The notes: a model not told the origin generated them from the letters alone. Positions 1 to 7,135 are shown, counted from the first letter of the stretch. The stretch: DNA of 8,092 bases from Verrucomicrobiota bacterium (GCA_023443455.1 JAEZUE010000009.1:1-8092), one strand, 5' to 3'. Program-made: numbers and translations.

Positions 1-70
1 ATTCGGCGGCGGCCAAGGCGGCGCGGGCGGCGGCGGCGGCGCGGGCGCGGCGGGCGTCGCGGTCGTTCTT
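1..70 (-). repeat. Low-complexity Ala/Arg-coding tract in the kinase tail
   Basis: Almost purely G/C triplet-like sequence (repeated gcg/ggc units) that encodes an Ala- and Arg-rich tail of the kinase after receiver 2 (DARRARAAAAARAALAAAE). It is in frame with the kinase and contains no stop. It may be a flexible or helical linker to a further C-terminal part outside the window, or simply the end of the protein. Confidence 0.7.
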
Positions 71-3000
71 GCGCACCGGGCGGGGGCGGGCTTCGGCGGG
101 AGGGGTATCGGACGAAGCGAACATGGATGTTTCAGGTTCGGGGTCGTCGGCATCCGGGGCGAAGTGGCCCCGGGGCGAGATCTCCGTTTGCGGCATGGGG
201 GGGGCGAGCGCCACCGGGGGGCGGGTGGAGAGTTTTTCGGCGGCGCCGATGAGGGCGCGTTTGAGTTCGTGCGGGCGCACGGGTTTGGACACGTAGTCAT
301 CCATGCCGGCGGCGATGCAGACCTCGCGGTCGCCGGTCATGGCGTTGGCCGTCATGGCGATGAGGTGGGGCTGGCTCTCGGCGCCGTCGTAGCGGAGGCG
401 CAGTTCGCGGGCGCAGGTCAGGCCGTCCATCTCGGGCATCTGCACGTCGAGCAGGATGACGTTGTAGGGGTGCTGCTCGAGCGCGGTGAGGACTTCGAGG
501 CCGTTGTTGGCGATGTCGACGCGATAACCCATGCGGCCGAGCATCAAGGTGGCCATGCGCTGGTTGGTGGGGTTGTCCTCGGCGAGGAGGATGTCGAGCG
601 GGTGGCTGTGGGCGATCATCTCGGCGCCGGAGGCGGAGGGTTTGCCCGAGCGCTGGATCGAGGTGCCGGTGGCGAGGGCGCGGAGGGCGTCGAGCAGGGC
701 GGCGGACTTGACCGGTTTGGCGATGATGGCGGCGATGGCGAGTTCGGCGGGCGGATGCCCGAGGCTGCCGAGGGGGGCGAGGACGCCGATGGGCAGCAGC
801 GTGGCTGGTTGGAGGGCGCGGATGCGGCGGACCAGGGCGAGACCGTCCATCTCGGGCAGGTGGAGGTTGACGACGGCGAGGTCGAACGTCTCGCCGTGGC
901 CGAGCCATTCGAGCGCTTCGGAGGGTGCGCTGGCGGAGCGGAGCGTGGCGCCCCAGGAGGCGGCGAGCGCGCCGATGACGCGGCGGCTGGTAGCGTTGCT
1001 TTCGACCAGAAGGATGCGTTTGCCGGAGAGTTCGGGTTGGCTGGTTTCGAGGCGGTTCTGCTCGGGGTGGGTTTCGCCGGAGCGCACGGGGATCTCGAAT
1101 TGGAAGGTGCTGCCTTGGCCGGCTTCGCTCTCGACCCAGATGCGGCCCTCCATGAGTTCGACCAGCTTCTTGCAGATCGCGAGGCCGAGGCCGCTGCCGC
1201 CGAATTGGCGCGTGGTGGAGGTGTCGACCTGGCTGAAGGTCTTGAAGAGGCGGTCCATGCGGTCGGCGGGGATGCCGATGCCAGTGTCGCGCACGGCGAA
1301 GTGGAGGCGATGTCGGCCGTCGTCGGTGTCGCCGAGGAACTCGACGGAGAGCAGCACGTCGCCGGTGGCGGTGAACTTGATGGCGTTGCCGATGAGATTG
1401 ATGGCGATCTGGCGCAGGCGGGTGCTGTCGCCGAGGATGGTGGCGGGCACCTTGGGGCCGACCCAGCCGACCAGGTCGAGGTGTTTTTCGGCGGCCTTGG
1501 CGCCGAGCACATCGAGGGCATTCTCGAGGCATTCGCGCAGGTCGAAGGGGCGTTGTTCGAGCTCGAGCTTGCCGGATTCGATCTTGGAGAAGTCGAGAAT
1601 GTCGTTGATGAGGCTGAGCAGGGAGTCGCCGGAGGTGCTGATGGTTTCGGAGAGTTCGCGTTGTTCGACGCTGAGCTCGGTGTCGAGCAGAAGGCCGCTC
1701 ATGCCGATGATGGCGTTGAGGGGGGTGCGAATCTCGTGCGACATGTTGGCGAGGAACTCCGACTTCGCGACGGTCGCGAGGGCGGCTTCCTGGGCGAGGG
1801 AGTTGGCGCGCTCGATGGCGTTTTCGAGCTGCTGGTTGAGGCTTTCGGCGTTTTCGGCGGCGGCGCGGAGGTAGGCGGCCATCTCCTTTTCGGTGGTCGT
1901 GTCCCAGGCGATGCCGAAGACCCGGGCGGGGGTGCCGCGATCTCCGGGTGCCACGTGGGCGATGGCCCGGACGTGGTGGATCGAGCCGTCGATGTGCTGG
2001 ATGCGGAATTCGGTATCGAACTCGGCGCCGGTCGAGATGGCGGCGTGGAGGTGTTGCTCGGTCGTGGGCCGGTCTTCGGGGACGATGCAGTGGCGCCACG
2101 TGTCGTAGGCGATGCCGTTGGCGGCGGGGAGGCCGTAGATCTCGAACGTCCGCTGGTCCCACTTCATCGAGCGGGTGGTGATGTCGAGTTCCCAGATACC
2201 GAAGCCGGCGGCCTGCACGGCGATTTCGAGGTGCGCGGACTCGGGGCTGGGGTTGTTGCTCCCACCGATTTCAAGTGCGAAGGCGGCGAAGCGCTTCGCG
2301 CCCGCTTGATCGGTGAAGGGAACGATCGTGACGTTCGATTCGTAGAGTCGGCCTTGCTTGGACTTGTTGGTGATTCTCCCGCGCCAGTTCTTCCCGGCGA
2401 GGATGGTTTGCCACAGATCGCGGAAGAACTCCGGGGGGTGTTTGCCGCTGTTGACGAGCCGGAAGGTGCGGCCGACGAGTTGCTCGGGGTGGAACCCGGT
2501 GAGCTGGCTGAAGCGGTCGTTGACCTCGATGATCAGGCCGCGCTCGTCGGTGATCGCCATGGCCGTGAGATCGCGGAGCGCCGCCCGCATGCCTTCGTTG
2601 GTCGGGCTGGGGGCGTTTTCCGGCTCGGGTTTGGTCGAGGGCGAGGCAGGCGCCTGAGGGGCGAGCGGCCCGTGGACGAGAAGAACCAAGCGTGCGGCCA
2701 AGAGTGCGAGGGCGGCAGCAATCAGCGAGGCGCCGAGGGCGATGCGCGCGGCGGCCGTGGAATCGGCGGATTCACGGCGCCCGGTCGCCGCGACGAGTTC
2801 GTCGACTTCGGCGAGTTGGAGCCGTTGGAGATCGGCCAACGCGGCGGCCAGGGCGGTGCCGCGCTCGTGGCCCTCGCCTCTCTGGGGTTGGCGCGAAGTG
2901 GCATCCTTCGCTTCGGCGAGGGCTTTCTCCAGCCCATCGAGGGCGGCCAGATAACCCGCCTTGGTCGCGGGCGGGATCTCCGGTGCCTGGATCGCCCGGC

Positions 3001-3271
3001 GCAGCGCCTGCAACGAGTTTGTGGTGGCGTTGTCGACGGGTTGCCGGTTTCCGCTGCGCAGTGCGCTTTGCTCCGCCTGCAGCGCCGCGATCGAGGCGTG
3101 CAAGGCCGAGATCAAAGGGGGCCGGGTCGCCTTGTCGTCGCGTCTGGCGAAAGCGGTCAGGGGCGGGGCGGCCATCCATGTACCCACGCACAGCGCGCCG
3201 GTCGCCAGAATGGGCGCCCAGCGGCCGCGCACGAATTCAAGGGTCGAGCGAGGGGCAGGTATCGAGATCAC
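1..3271 (-). CDS. PAS-domain hybrid sensor histidine kinase with two receiver domains (3' end outside window)
   Basis: Membrane sensor kinase; 1090 codons are visible without a stop. Order: TM1 about 18-38, a helical ectodomain 39-170 (probably periplasmic), TM2 about 177-197, PAS1 about 220-333 (TDERGLIIEVNDRFSQLTG), PAS2 about 346-459 (GFGIWELD), coiled coil 460-500, HisKA with MSHEIRTPLN (His512), HATPase_c with N-box NLIGNAIKF (N625, N629), DTGIGIP (D662) and GGSGLGL (691-697), then two receivers. Receiver 1 (about 750-865) reads VVNLHLPEMDG: the phosphoacceptor is Asn802, and the acidic pair is Glu757-Ser758. Receiver 2 (893-1010) is intact, with E898, D899, D942 in LLDVQMPEMDG, AMTANA and SKPV. 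An Ala/Arg-rich tail follows. The GTG at 3271 is the only plausible start before an in-frame stop at 3311-3313; ATG at 3175 would fall inside TM1. The partner regulator is not in the window. The kinase class is certain; its signal is unknown. Confidence 0.95.
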   Translation of the reverse strand, partial: MISIPAPRSTLEFVRGRWAPILATGALCVGTWMAAPPLTAFARRDDKATRPPLISALHASIAALQAEQSALRSGNRQPVDNATTNSLQALRRAIQAPEIPPATKAGYLAALDGLEKALAEAKDATSRQPQRGEGHERGTALAAALADLQRLQLAEVDELVAATGRRESADSTAAARIALGASLIAAALALLAARLVLLVHGPLAPQAPASPSTKPEPENAPSPTNEGMRAALRDLTAMAITDERGLIIEVNDRFSQLTGFHPEQLVGRTFRLVNSGKHPPEFFRDLWQTILAGKNWRGRITNKSKQGRLYESNVTIVPFTDQAGAKRFAAFALEIGGSNNPSPESAHLEIAVQAAGFGIWELDITTRSMKWDQRTFEIYGLPAANGIAYDTWRHCIVPEDRPTTEQHLHAAISTGAEFDTEFRIQHIDGSIHHVRAIAHVAPGDRGTPARVFGIAWDTTTEKEMAAYLRAAAENAESLNQQLENAIERANSLAQEAALATVAKSEFLANMSHEIRTPLNAIIGMSGLLLDTELSVEQRELSETISTSGDSLLSLINDILDFSKIESGKLELEQRPFDLRECLENALDVLGAKAAEKHLDLVGWVGPKVPATILGDSTRLRQIAINLIGNAIKFTATGDVLLSVEFLGDTDDGRHRLHFAVRDTGIGIPADRMDRLFKTFSQVDTSTTRQFGGSGLGLAICKKLVELMEGRIWVESEAGQGSTFQFEIPVRSGETHPEQNRLETSQPELSGKRILLVESNATSRRVIGALAASWGATLRSASAPSEALEWLGHGETFDLAVVNLHLPEMDGLALVRRIRALQPATLLPIGVLAPLGSLGHPPAELAIAAIIAKPVKSAALLDALRALATGTSIQRSGKPSASGAEMIAHSHPLDILLAEDNPTNQRMATLMLGRMGYRVDIANNGLEVLTALEQHPYNVILLDVQMPEMDGLTCARELRLRYDGAESQPHLIAMTANAMTGDREVCIAAGMDDYVSKPVRPHELKRALIGAAEKLSTRPPVALAPPMPQTEISPRGHFAPDADDPEPETSMFASSDTPPAEARPRPVRKNDRDARRARAAAAARAALAAAE

Positions 3272-3280
3272 CGTGGGATC

Positions 3281-3300
3281 GCCCCGTGGTTGGACGGGGC
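3281..3300 (-). promoter_or_regulatory. Hairpin over the kinase translation start region
   Basis: A perfect 7-bp inverted repeat, GCCCCGT / ACGGGGC, with a 6-nt loop lies 9 bases upstream of the GTG start at 3271. In the mRNA its 3' arm holds ACGGGGC, the only G-rich, Shine-Dalgarno-like stretch at a suitable distance from the start. If it folds, the hairpin would cover the ribosome binding site. The repeat is seen directly; a regulatory role is inferred. Confidence 0.4.
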
Positions 3301-3314
3301 CGTAGGTGACTCAT

Positions 3315-3342
3315 CGGACTGCGTTCGAAGCTCTTGAGTCCG
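3315..3342 (-). repeat. Short inverted repeat in the region upstream of the kinase
   Basis: CGGACT (3315-3320) and AGTCCG (3337-3342) form a 6-bp inverted repeat with a 16-nt spacer containing the palindrome TTCGAA. It lies 44-71 bases upstream of the kinase GTG. It could be a dyad for a regulator or a leader hairpin. It is short enough to be chance in GC-rich DNA. Confidence 0.25.
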
Positions 3343-3582
3343 GAGTGGGTGCGGCAAGTCGATCGCAGCCTAAAATGGGGTGCGCTTCGAGTTGGAGAAC
3401 CGAGCGCAGGAGTGGCCGGCCGGTGGGAGAACGGGAGACTCGCTCCGGGGTGGTGGCCACCGTTTTTGCACGGCGTGCGAAGCAAGCCGTGGTGCGACAC
3501 GGCGGACCATGCCGAAGTTTCGAAATCGCGCGCCCGACGCGGGGCTGTGGCGGCCGGCGCTACGGGCGGAAACGATCGGGCG

Positions 3583-3595
3583 GGGCGCTGCGCCC
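3583..3595 (-). terminator. Possible weak terminator hairpin after the TPR-like gene
   Basis: GGGCG-CTG-CGCCC forms a perfect 5-bp GC stem with a 3-nt loop, starting 11 bases beyond the stop codon of the minus-strand gene ending at 3607. No U-run follows it in the direction of transcription, so intrinsic termination is doubtful. Position is the main support. Confidence 0.25.
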
Positions 3596-3606
3596 GGGGG
3601 TGGCGT

Positions 3607-4989
3607 TCAGCTTCCGGAGAGCCGGTCGGCGATGGCGGCGACTTCGGGCGGGAGCTGGATGCCCAGGTGTTGGCAGTGGTGAAGGGCGCTGAAAAACATC
3701 AGGCGGGGCACGGCCGAATCGGTGTGTTTCTCGGCGTACTGGGCGAGCTCCATGATCCGGGGGCGCACGGCGCCGAATTTCTCGGGCCCGATCACGGCCT
3801 TTTCGGCGAGGAAAAAGTGCAGCGAATGATCGAGCATCGTCGCGTGCTCGGTGGGGTCGCGCGGCAGGGCGTACTCCATCGGGCCCGCTCCGGGCTTGGA
3901 GGCTTCGAGGTAGGTGAGGAGCTGGGGCCAGAGCGTCGTCAGGGCCTCGGGGCCCTCGGCGCGGAAGGTCTTCATGAGCTTCGTCTTGCGCATGTCCCAG
4001 ATCGAGAGTTCGAGCGCGGCGACGCTGCCCTCCGGGCCGGCCGAGACCGCCCCGGTGAGGGCGTAGTCGAGCGGTTCCTCGTTTTTCGGAAAGAGCTGGG
4101 CGATTTGCTCGCCGCCGAACTGCATTGGAGTCAGCAGGAGGTTGCCCTCGGGATCGAGGCCGGTGACGCCCACCGCCCGGTAGGCGGGCGCGAACCAACA
4201 GGCTTCGGCCAGGGCGTAGGGCAGCCCGCGGACGAACGAGGCGAGCGGGTGGGTGGCCGGCGCCATCTTGCCCTCCGGGACGCCGTCCCCGGTGAGGGCG
4301 AGCGGCATCATGCCGATGTTGCGGACCCGGTGGTTCTTCGTCGGGAGGGTGTTTTCGCCCTGGGGCAGGCCGTACGTCCAGACCGGGCGGCTGATGTTGA
4401 TGAGCTGGATGTTGGGACCGTCCGGGGCGCGGTTGGCGTTTTCCGTCACTTGGGTGGCCTTCATTTCCTCGGCGGCGGTGCGAAAGCCATCGAGCCGGTC
4501 GCGCATGGAGTAGGTGGTGACGAAGGGGCGGAGGATATCGACCAGCTGCAGGGCCGGTACCGGGTGCTTCTCGTGCAGAAAGGCTTGGATCAGGTTGATG
4601 CCGGGTGTGAGGCCGTGGGCGCGCGGGTCGTAACGCGGGGCGACGAACTCGATCATCGCCTGGATGTTGCCGGTCGCTCCGAGGTCGCCGGAGATGGTCG
4701 TCAACGGCCCCGACAGGTCGATGTCGGCGTTGGCCAGGCGCTCGTAGATTTGGAGCGCGGCCGGCAGGTCTTTCATGTCGAGGCGCTCGCGACCCTCGGC
4801 CAGCAATGCGGGCACGTCGAGAGTGCCTTCCTCCGCGTGGGCGGAGGGGGGCGCCACCGCGACTTCTCCGGCACTGCCGAAGACGGCGCTTCCGCCGGTC
4901 GGGGCGGGGGCCGGCGCCGGGGCCTCAGCCACGGCGGTGCGGACGTTGGGGGTGGATTTTTTACCGAAGAGGGAAGCGAAGAAGCCCAC
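3607..4989 (-). CDS. Unassigned protein with Pro/Ala linker and TPR-like helices
   Basis: 460 residues; I do not recognise the family. Residues 1-12 (VGFFASLFGKKS) are short and hydrophobic/basic, with no convincing signal peptide. Residues 20-55 are a Pro/Ala-rich linker. Residues 57-155 are helical and TPR-like (LLAEGRERLDMKDLPAALQI, then a second helical pair up to about LQLVDILRPF). Residues 190-300 form a mixed segment. Residues 305-362 (YALTGAVSAGPEGSVAALEL, then helices) loosely recall TolB-N/FlgO-type alpha/beta domains, a weak resemblance only. The end is helical with a His-rich spot (ALHHCQHLG). The frame is open up to an ATG at 5307, but that would overlap the divergent GH28-like gene by about 200 bases and adds low-quality sequence, so GTG at 4989 is preferred; it lacks an obvious Shine-Dalgarno. 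The gene is 335 bases upstream of the kinase on the same strand. Confidence 0.8.
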   Translation of the reverse strand: MGFFASLFGKKSTPNVRTAVAEAPAPAPAPTGGSAVFGSAGEVAVAPPSAHAEEGTLDVPALLAEGRERLDMKDLPAALQIYERLANADIDLSGPLTTISGDLGATGNIQAMIEFVAPRYDPRAHGLTPGINLIQAFLHEKHPVPALQLVDILRPFVTTYSMRDRLDGFRTAAEEMKATQVTENANRAPDGPNIQLINISRPVWTYGLPQGENTLPTKNHRVRNIGMMPLALTGDGVPEGKMAPATHPLASFVRGLPYALAEACWFAPAYRAVGVTGLDPEGNLLLTPMQFGGEQIAQLFPKNEEPLDYALTGAVSAGPEGSVAALELSIWDMRKTKLMKTFRAEGPEALTTLWPQLLTYLEASKPGAGPMEYALPRDPTEHATMLDHSLHFFLAEKAVIGPEKFGAVRPRIMELAQYAEKHTDSAVPRLMFFSALHHCQHLGIQLPPEVAAIADRLSGS

Positions 4990-5110
4990 GCGAACGTGGC
5001 TAGTCGGCCGAGGCCGGTTGGCGAGGTATTTCCCGGGGCGCCGGCTTTCTTTTTTTGCCCCTTGTTCAGCCTCGCCAGCGAGCCGGCATGGCCTTAGCTC
5101 GACCTCCGCC
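4990..5110. promoter_or_regulatory. Divergent control region between the TPR-like and GH28-like genes
   Basis: 121 bases between two outward-facing GTG starts. It contains the only marked T-rich tract here (5046-5056, TTTCTTTTTTT), an inverted repeat GCCGGCT (5040-5046) / AGCCGGC (5081-5087), a small dyad CTCGC-CA-GCGAG (5071-5082), and TCGGCCGA further left. Promoters for both genes must lie in it or in the neighbouring coding DNA. I cannot assign -35/-10 boxes with confidence. Neither gene has a clear Shine-Dalgarno, so leaderless transcripts are possible. Confidence 0.45.
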
Positions 5111-6517
5111 GTGAATACCCGATTCCTTGTTACCGATTTTGGCGACGTCAACAATGGCTGGGCGCAGGCCACCGGAACCGTGCAGAAGGCGATCAACACC
5201 GCCGCGACGGTCGGCGGAGGCACCGTGGTGTTTCCGCGCGGAGTCTTCCGCTGTGGCACGCTGGAGATGCGCTCCAACGTCACCCTCGAGCTCACCAACG
5301 GCGCCATTCTGGTCGCCTCGCCCGATCTCGAGGAGTACCGCCCGATCGCCGAATCGCATGGTGACCGCCACCCCTACCACCTGATCGTCGCCCGCGGGTG
5401 TGAGAACATCGAGATCCGCGGCCCCGGCATCATCGACGGCAGCGGTGCCGAGTTTTGGCAGGATGCGTCGAACCCGCGCGGCCCGATCAAGGTCAAGCGC
5501 CGGGTCGTCACCCCGCTGATCGAGTTCGTCGACTGCAAGGATCTGCGCATCTCCAATGTCTTCATGCGCAACGCCGCCGGATGGACGCTCCATCTGCAGC
5601 AATGTGAGCGCGCCTGGATCCATTGTGTGCGGATCGAGAACGACCTGCGCGCGCCCGACAGCGACGGCATCGTCATCAACGGCTGTCGCGAGGTCTGGGT
5701 GCGCGACAGCTCGATCGTCACGGGCACCGATGGCATCGCCTTGAAGGCGTGGCGCGACACCGGCCCGTGCGAGCGCATCTCCGTCAACCGCTGCTTCATC
5801 CGCGCCAACGGCTCGGCCTTGGTCTGCGGTCCGGAGACCGGTTTTCCGATCCGCAACATCATCTTCGGCGACTGCATCGTGCACGAGAGCCACACCGCCG
5901 TGGCCCTGCATTCGGTCGAGGGCGGCGACATCGAGGAGGTGCTCGTCCACGACATCTCGGTCGATACCTGCTGCAACCTGCTCGACTCGCGCCCGCTCGT
6001 GATCAACGCCCGCCCGCTCGACACCGCCGAAGGGGTGACCCCGGCGATCCGCGGCGTCACCGTGCGCAATCTGCGCGCCAAGACCGATGGCCGCATGATC
6101 ATCGCGGCCACCAACGGCGGCATCATCGAGGACGTGCGCCTGGACGATGTGACGCTGCGTTTCCCGGTCGTGGAGAACGCGATCCGCCACCTCGAGCCCG
6201 CGATGATCGAGGAGCGCGTCGGCAGCATCGAGGCCCGCCGGGCCAATGCCGCCCTGGTCGCGGAGAACGTGCAGGGTCTGCGTATCACGAATTTCGACGT
6301 GCGTTGGCCCGCCGGACCGGCGGGCGCCGAGTGGCTGCCCGACTGGAAGCGCCTGCGCAACACCTCCGAGACGCTCGCCCGCGACGGCTGGCTGGCCGAG
6401 AAGGAGCCGGCCGTGCCGGCGATGTGGTTACGAGGCGTCGTCGGCTCGATCGACCTCAAGGCCGACGGCTTCCGCGGTGCGCCCGCGATGGATGCGCTCG
6501 AGTGCCGGCTCGACTGA
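5111..6517 (+). CDS. GH28-like right-handed beta-helix protein (polygalacturonase-related)
   Basis: 468 residues, normal for glycoside hydrolase family 28. The N-terminus has the family opening: DFG (9-11), QKAINTA, GGGTVVFPRG (35-44), then GTLEMRSNVTLELTNGAIL. After it come short beta-helix coils such as ENIEIRGPGIIDGSG, KDLRISNVFMRNAAGWTLH and REVWVRDSSIVTGTDGIALK. GH28 enzymes normally hydrolyse galacturonan or rhamnogalacturonan backbones by inversion. Here the catalytic motifs deviate: NTDG is DSDG (Asp185 kept), the DD pair is T206-D207, the GHG position reads NGSALVCGPETG without His, and I see no RIK motif. The substrate is therefore uncertain. No signal peptide is visible, so the protein would be cytoplasmic unless the start is wrong. 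GTG at 5111 is chosen because the family N-terminus begins there; upstream in-frame sequence is antisense to the neighbouring gene. The fold is secure, the activity is not. Confidence 0.88.
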   Translation: MNTRFLVTDFGDVNNGWAQATGTVQKAINTAATVGGGTVVFPRGVFRCGTLEMRSNVTLELTNGAILVASPDLEEYRPIAESHGDRHPYHLIVARGCENIEIRGPGIIDGSGAEFWQDASNPRGPIKVKRRVVTPLIEFVDCKDLRISNVFMRNAAGWTLHLQQCERAWIHCVRIENDLRAPDSDGIVINGCREVWVRDSSIVTGTDGIALKAWRDTGPCERISVNRCFIRANGSALVCGPETGFPIRNIIFGDCIVHESHTAVALHSVEGGDIEEVLVHDISVDTCCNLLDSRPLVINARPLDTAEGVTPAIRGVTVRNLRAKTDGRMIIAATNGGIIEDVRLDDVTLRFPVVENAIRHLEPAMIEERVGSIEARRANAALVAENVQGLRITNFDVRWPAGPAGAEWLPDWKRLRNTSETLARDGWLAEKEPAVPAMWLRGVVGSIDLKADGFRGAPAMDALECRLD

Positions 6518-6528
6518 CGTGACGATGC

Positions 6529-6642
6529 GGTCGAGAGGCGAGCGTCGAGGGACGAGCGCCAGACCGTCGGTGGCGTGCTTCCGGCACGGGTGCTTCGCCC
6601 GATCTCCTCGGTGATCGGCCCCTCGCCGCTCGTCACTCGACC
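6529..6642. repeat. 23-nt imperfect inverted repeat between convergent genes
   Basis: The arm at 6529-6551 and the reverse complement of the arm at 6620-6642 agree at 20 of 23 positions by my count; they share ggtcgag, cgagcg and cgaggg blocks. The 68-nt spacer holds a further small hairpin, CGTGC-TTCCG-GCACG (6574-6588), and the heptamer GTGCTTC twice. The element fills most of the gap between the GH28-like stop (6517) and the ACT gene stop (6656). It could act as a two-way terminator or transcript-end structure, or be a small palindromic mobile element or its relic. Confidence 0.6.
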
Positions 6643-6655
6643 GAATACTTGTGGC

Positions 6656-7120
6656 TCAGCGCGCCAGGTCGCGTTGGCTGAGCACGCGGTGGCCGCGGAT
6701 CGAGAGCGACTGCGCGGCCAGTTCGCGGTCCTCGACGTGGATGACGAGTCCGTATTTGCCGTTTGGGCGCACGAGGAACGGGAAGAGGTAGTGGATGTTG
6801 ACCTCGGCCTCGAGCAGCGCGGCGAGCACCCCGGGCAGCTGGGCCTCGCTGTCGATCTCGAGCCCGAGCACGTCGCTCTCGTTGACGTAGTAGCCATGCT
6901 TGCGGAGCAGGTCGTAGGCCTTGTCCGGGTCGTCGACGACGAAGCGCACGATCGAGGACTCGGTGATGTCGATCACGCTCAACGCGAGCACATGGATCGA
7001 CTCTCCGGCGAGCAGCACGACCAGATCGTGCAGGGCGCCGCACTTGTTCTCGACATACAGGGAGAAGTGCCGGACGGGGTCGCCCGAGTCGGGCACGCTG
7101 GTGTTGGCGGGCGTGGTCAT
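6656..7120 (-). CDS. Small protein with two ACT domains
   Basis: 154 residues made almost entirely of two ACT folds. ACT1 spans about 16-80 (VRHFSLYVENKCGALHDLV, with Gly28 in the ligand-binding turn, then a strand around SSIVRFVVDDP). ACT2 spans about 84-150 (VLGLEIDSEAQLPGVLAALL, with Gly97, then VNIHYLFPFLV). ACT domains bind amino acids or similar small ligands and regulate enzymes; stand-alone tandem-ACT proteins are often labelled acetolactate synthase regulatory-subunit-like. No catalytic domain is attached and no ilvB-type gene is in view, so the partner is unknown. ATG at 7120 is chosen; an in-frame ATG at 7216 adds Arg/Pro-rich residues outside the ACT fold and would overlap the RHS frame. 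No strong Shine-Dalgarno is seen. The gene is convergent with the GH28-like gene. Confidence 0.85.
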   Translation of the reverse strand: MTTPANTSVPDSGDPVRHFSLYVENKCGALHDLVVLLAGESIHVLALSVIDITESSIVRFVVDDPDKAYDLLRKHGYYVNESDVLGLEIDSEAQLPGVLAALLEAEVNIHYLFPFLVRPNGKYGLVIHVEDRELAAQSLSIRGHRVLSQRDLAR

Positions 7121-7135
7121 GACGCGATGACTGAG

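Larger units (their letters stand above)
3272..3606. other. Intergenic region between the unknown protein gene and the kinase gene
   Basis: 335 bases separate the stop of the upstream minus-strand gene from the kinase start. I find no convincing coding sequence: the open frames here have no recognisable protein pattern and overlap the kinase start. The region contains the two inverted repeats listed upstream of the kinase, a 10-bp palindrome GGTGGCCACC (3452-3461), the palindrome TTTCGAAA (3518-3525), and a weak hairpin next to the upstream stop. A kinase promoter should lie here, but I cannot pick clear -35/-10 boxes. Confidence 0.6.

Noticed and set aside
297..2162. Minus-strand open frame rich in Arg and Pro, and another at 616-1521 rich in Ser and Pro
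   Set aside because: Both are out-of-frame readings of the kinase gene; the HisKA, HATPase and receiver motifs all lie in a different frame of the same strand.
164..3337. Plus-strand open frame of over 1000 codons
   Set aside because: It lies exactly opposite the histidine kinase, is Gly/Ala/Glu-rich without domains, and is the usual mirror frame of a GC-rich gene. The kinase motifs on the other strand are decisive.
3452..3470. Palindrome GGTGGCCACC followed by a T-run, considered as a terminator
   Set aside because: There is no room for a loop with a strong stem, and no plus-strand gene ends here.
5046..5056. T-rich tract considered as a terminator tail
   Set aside because: No gene ends here; it lies between two outward-facing starts, so a promoter-region A/T tract is more likely.
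3334..5097. Plus-strand open frame opposite the TPR-like gene
   Set aside because: Gly/Val/Arg-rich with no recognisable motif; it mirrors the minus-strand frame, which has balanced composition and plausible secondary structure.
4775..5110. Upstream extension of the GH28-like gene to ATG at 4775
   Set aside because: It would overlap the 5' part of the divergent TPR-like gene; the added sequence is Arg/Ser-rich and the family N-terminus starts right at GTG 5111.
4990..5307. Upstream extension of the TPR-like gene to ATG at 5307
   Set aside because: It would overlap the conserved N-terminus of the GH28-like gene on the other strand by about 200 bases, and the added residues have no protein-like pattern.
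5066..6190. Minus-strand frames opposite the GH28-like gene (also 5374-6897)
   Set aside because: Asp/Val/Ala-rich or Arg/Ser-rich mirrors of the beta-helix gene without motifs; the longer one also crosses two real genes.
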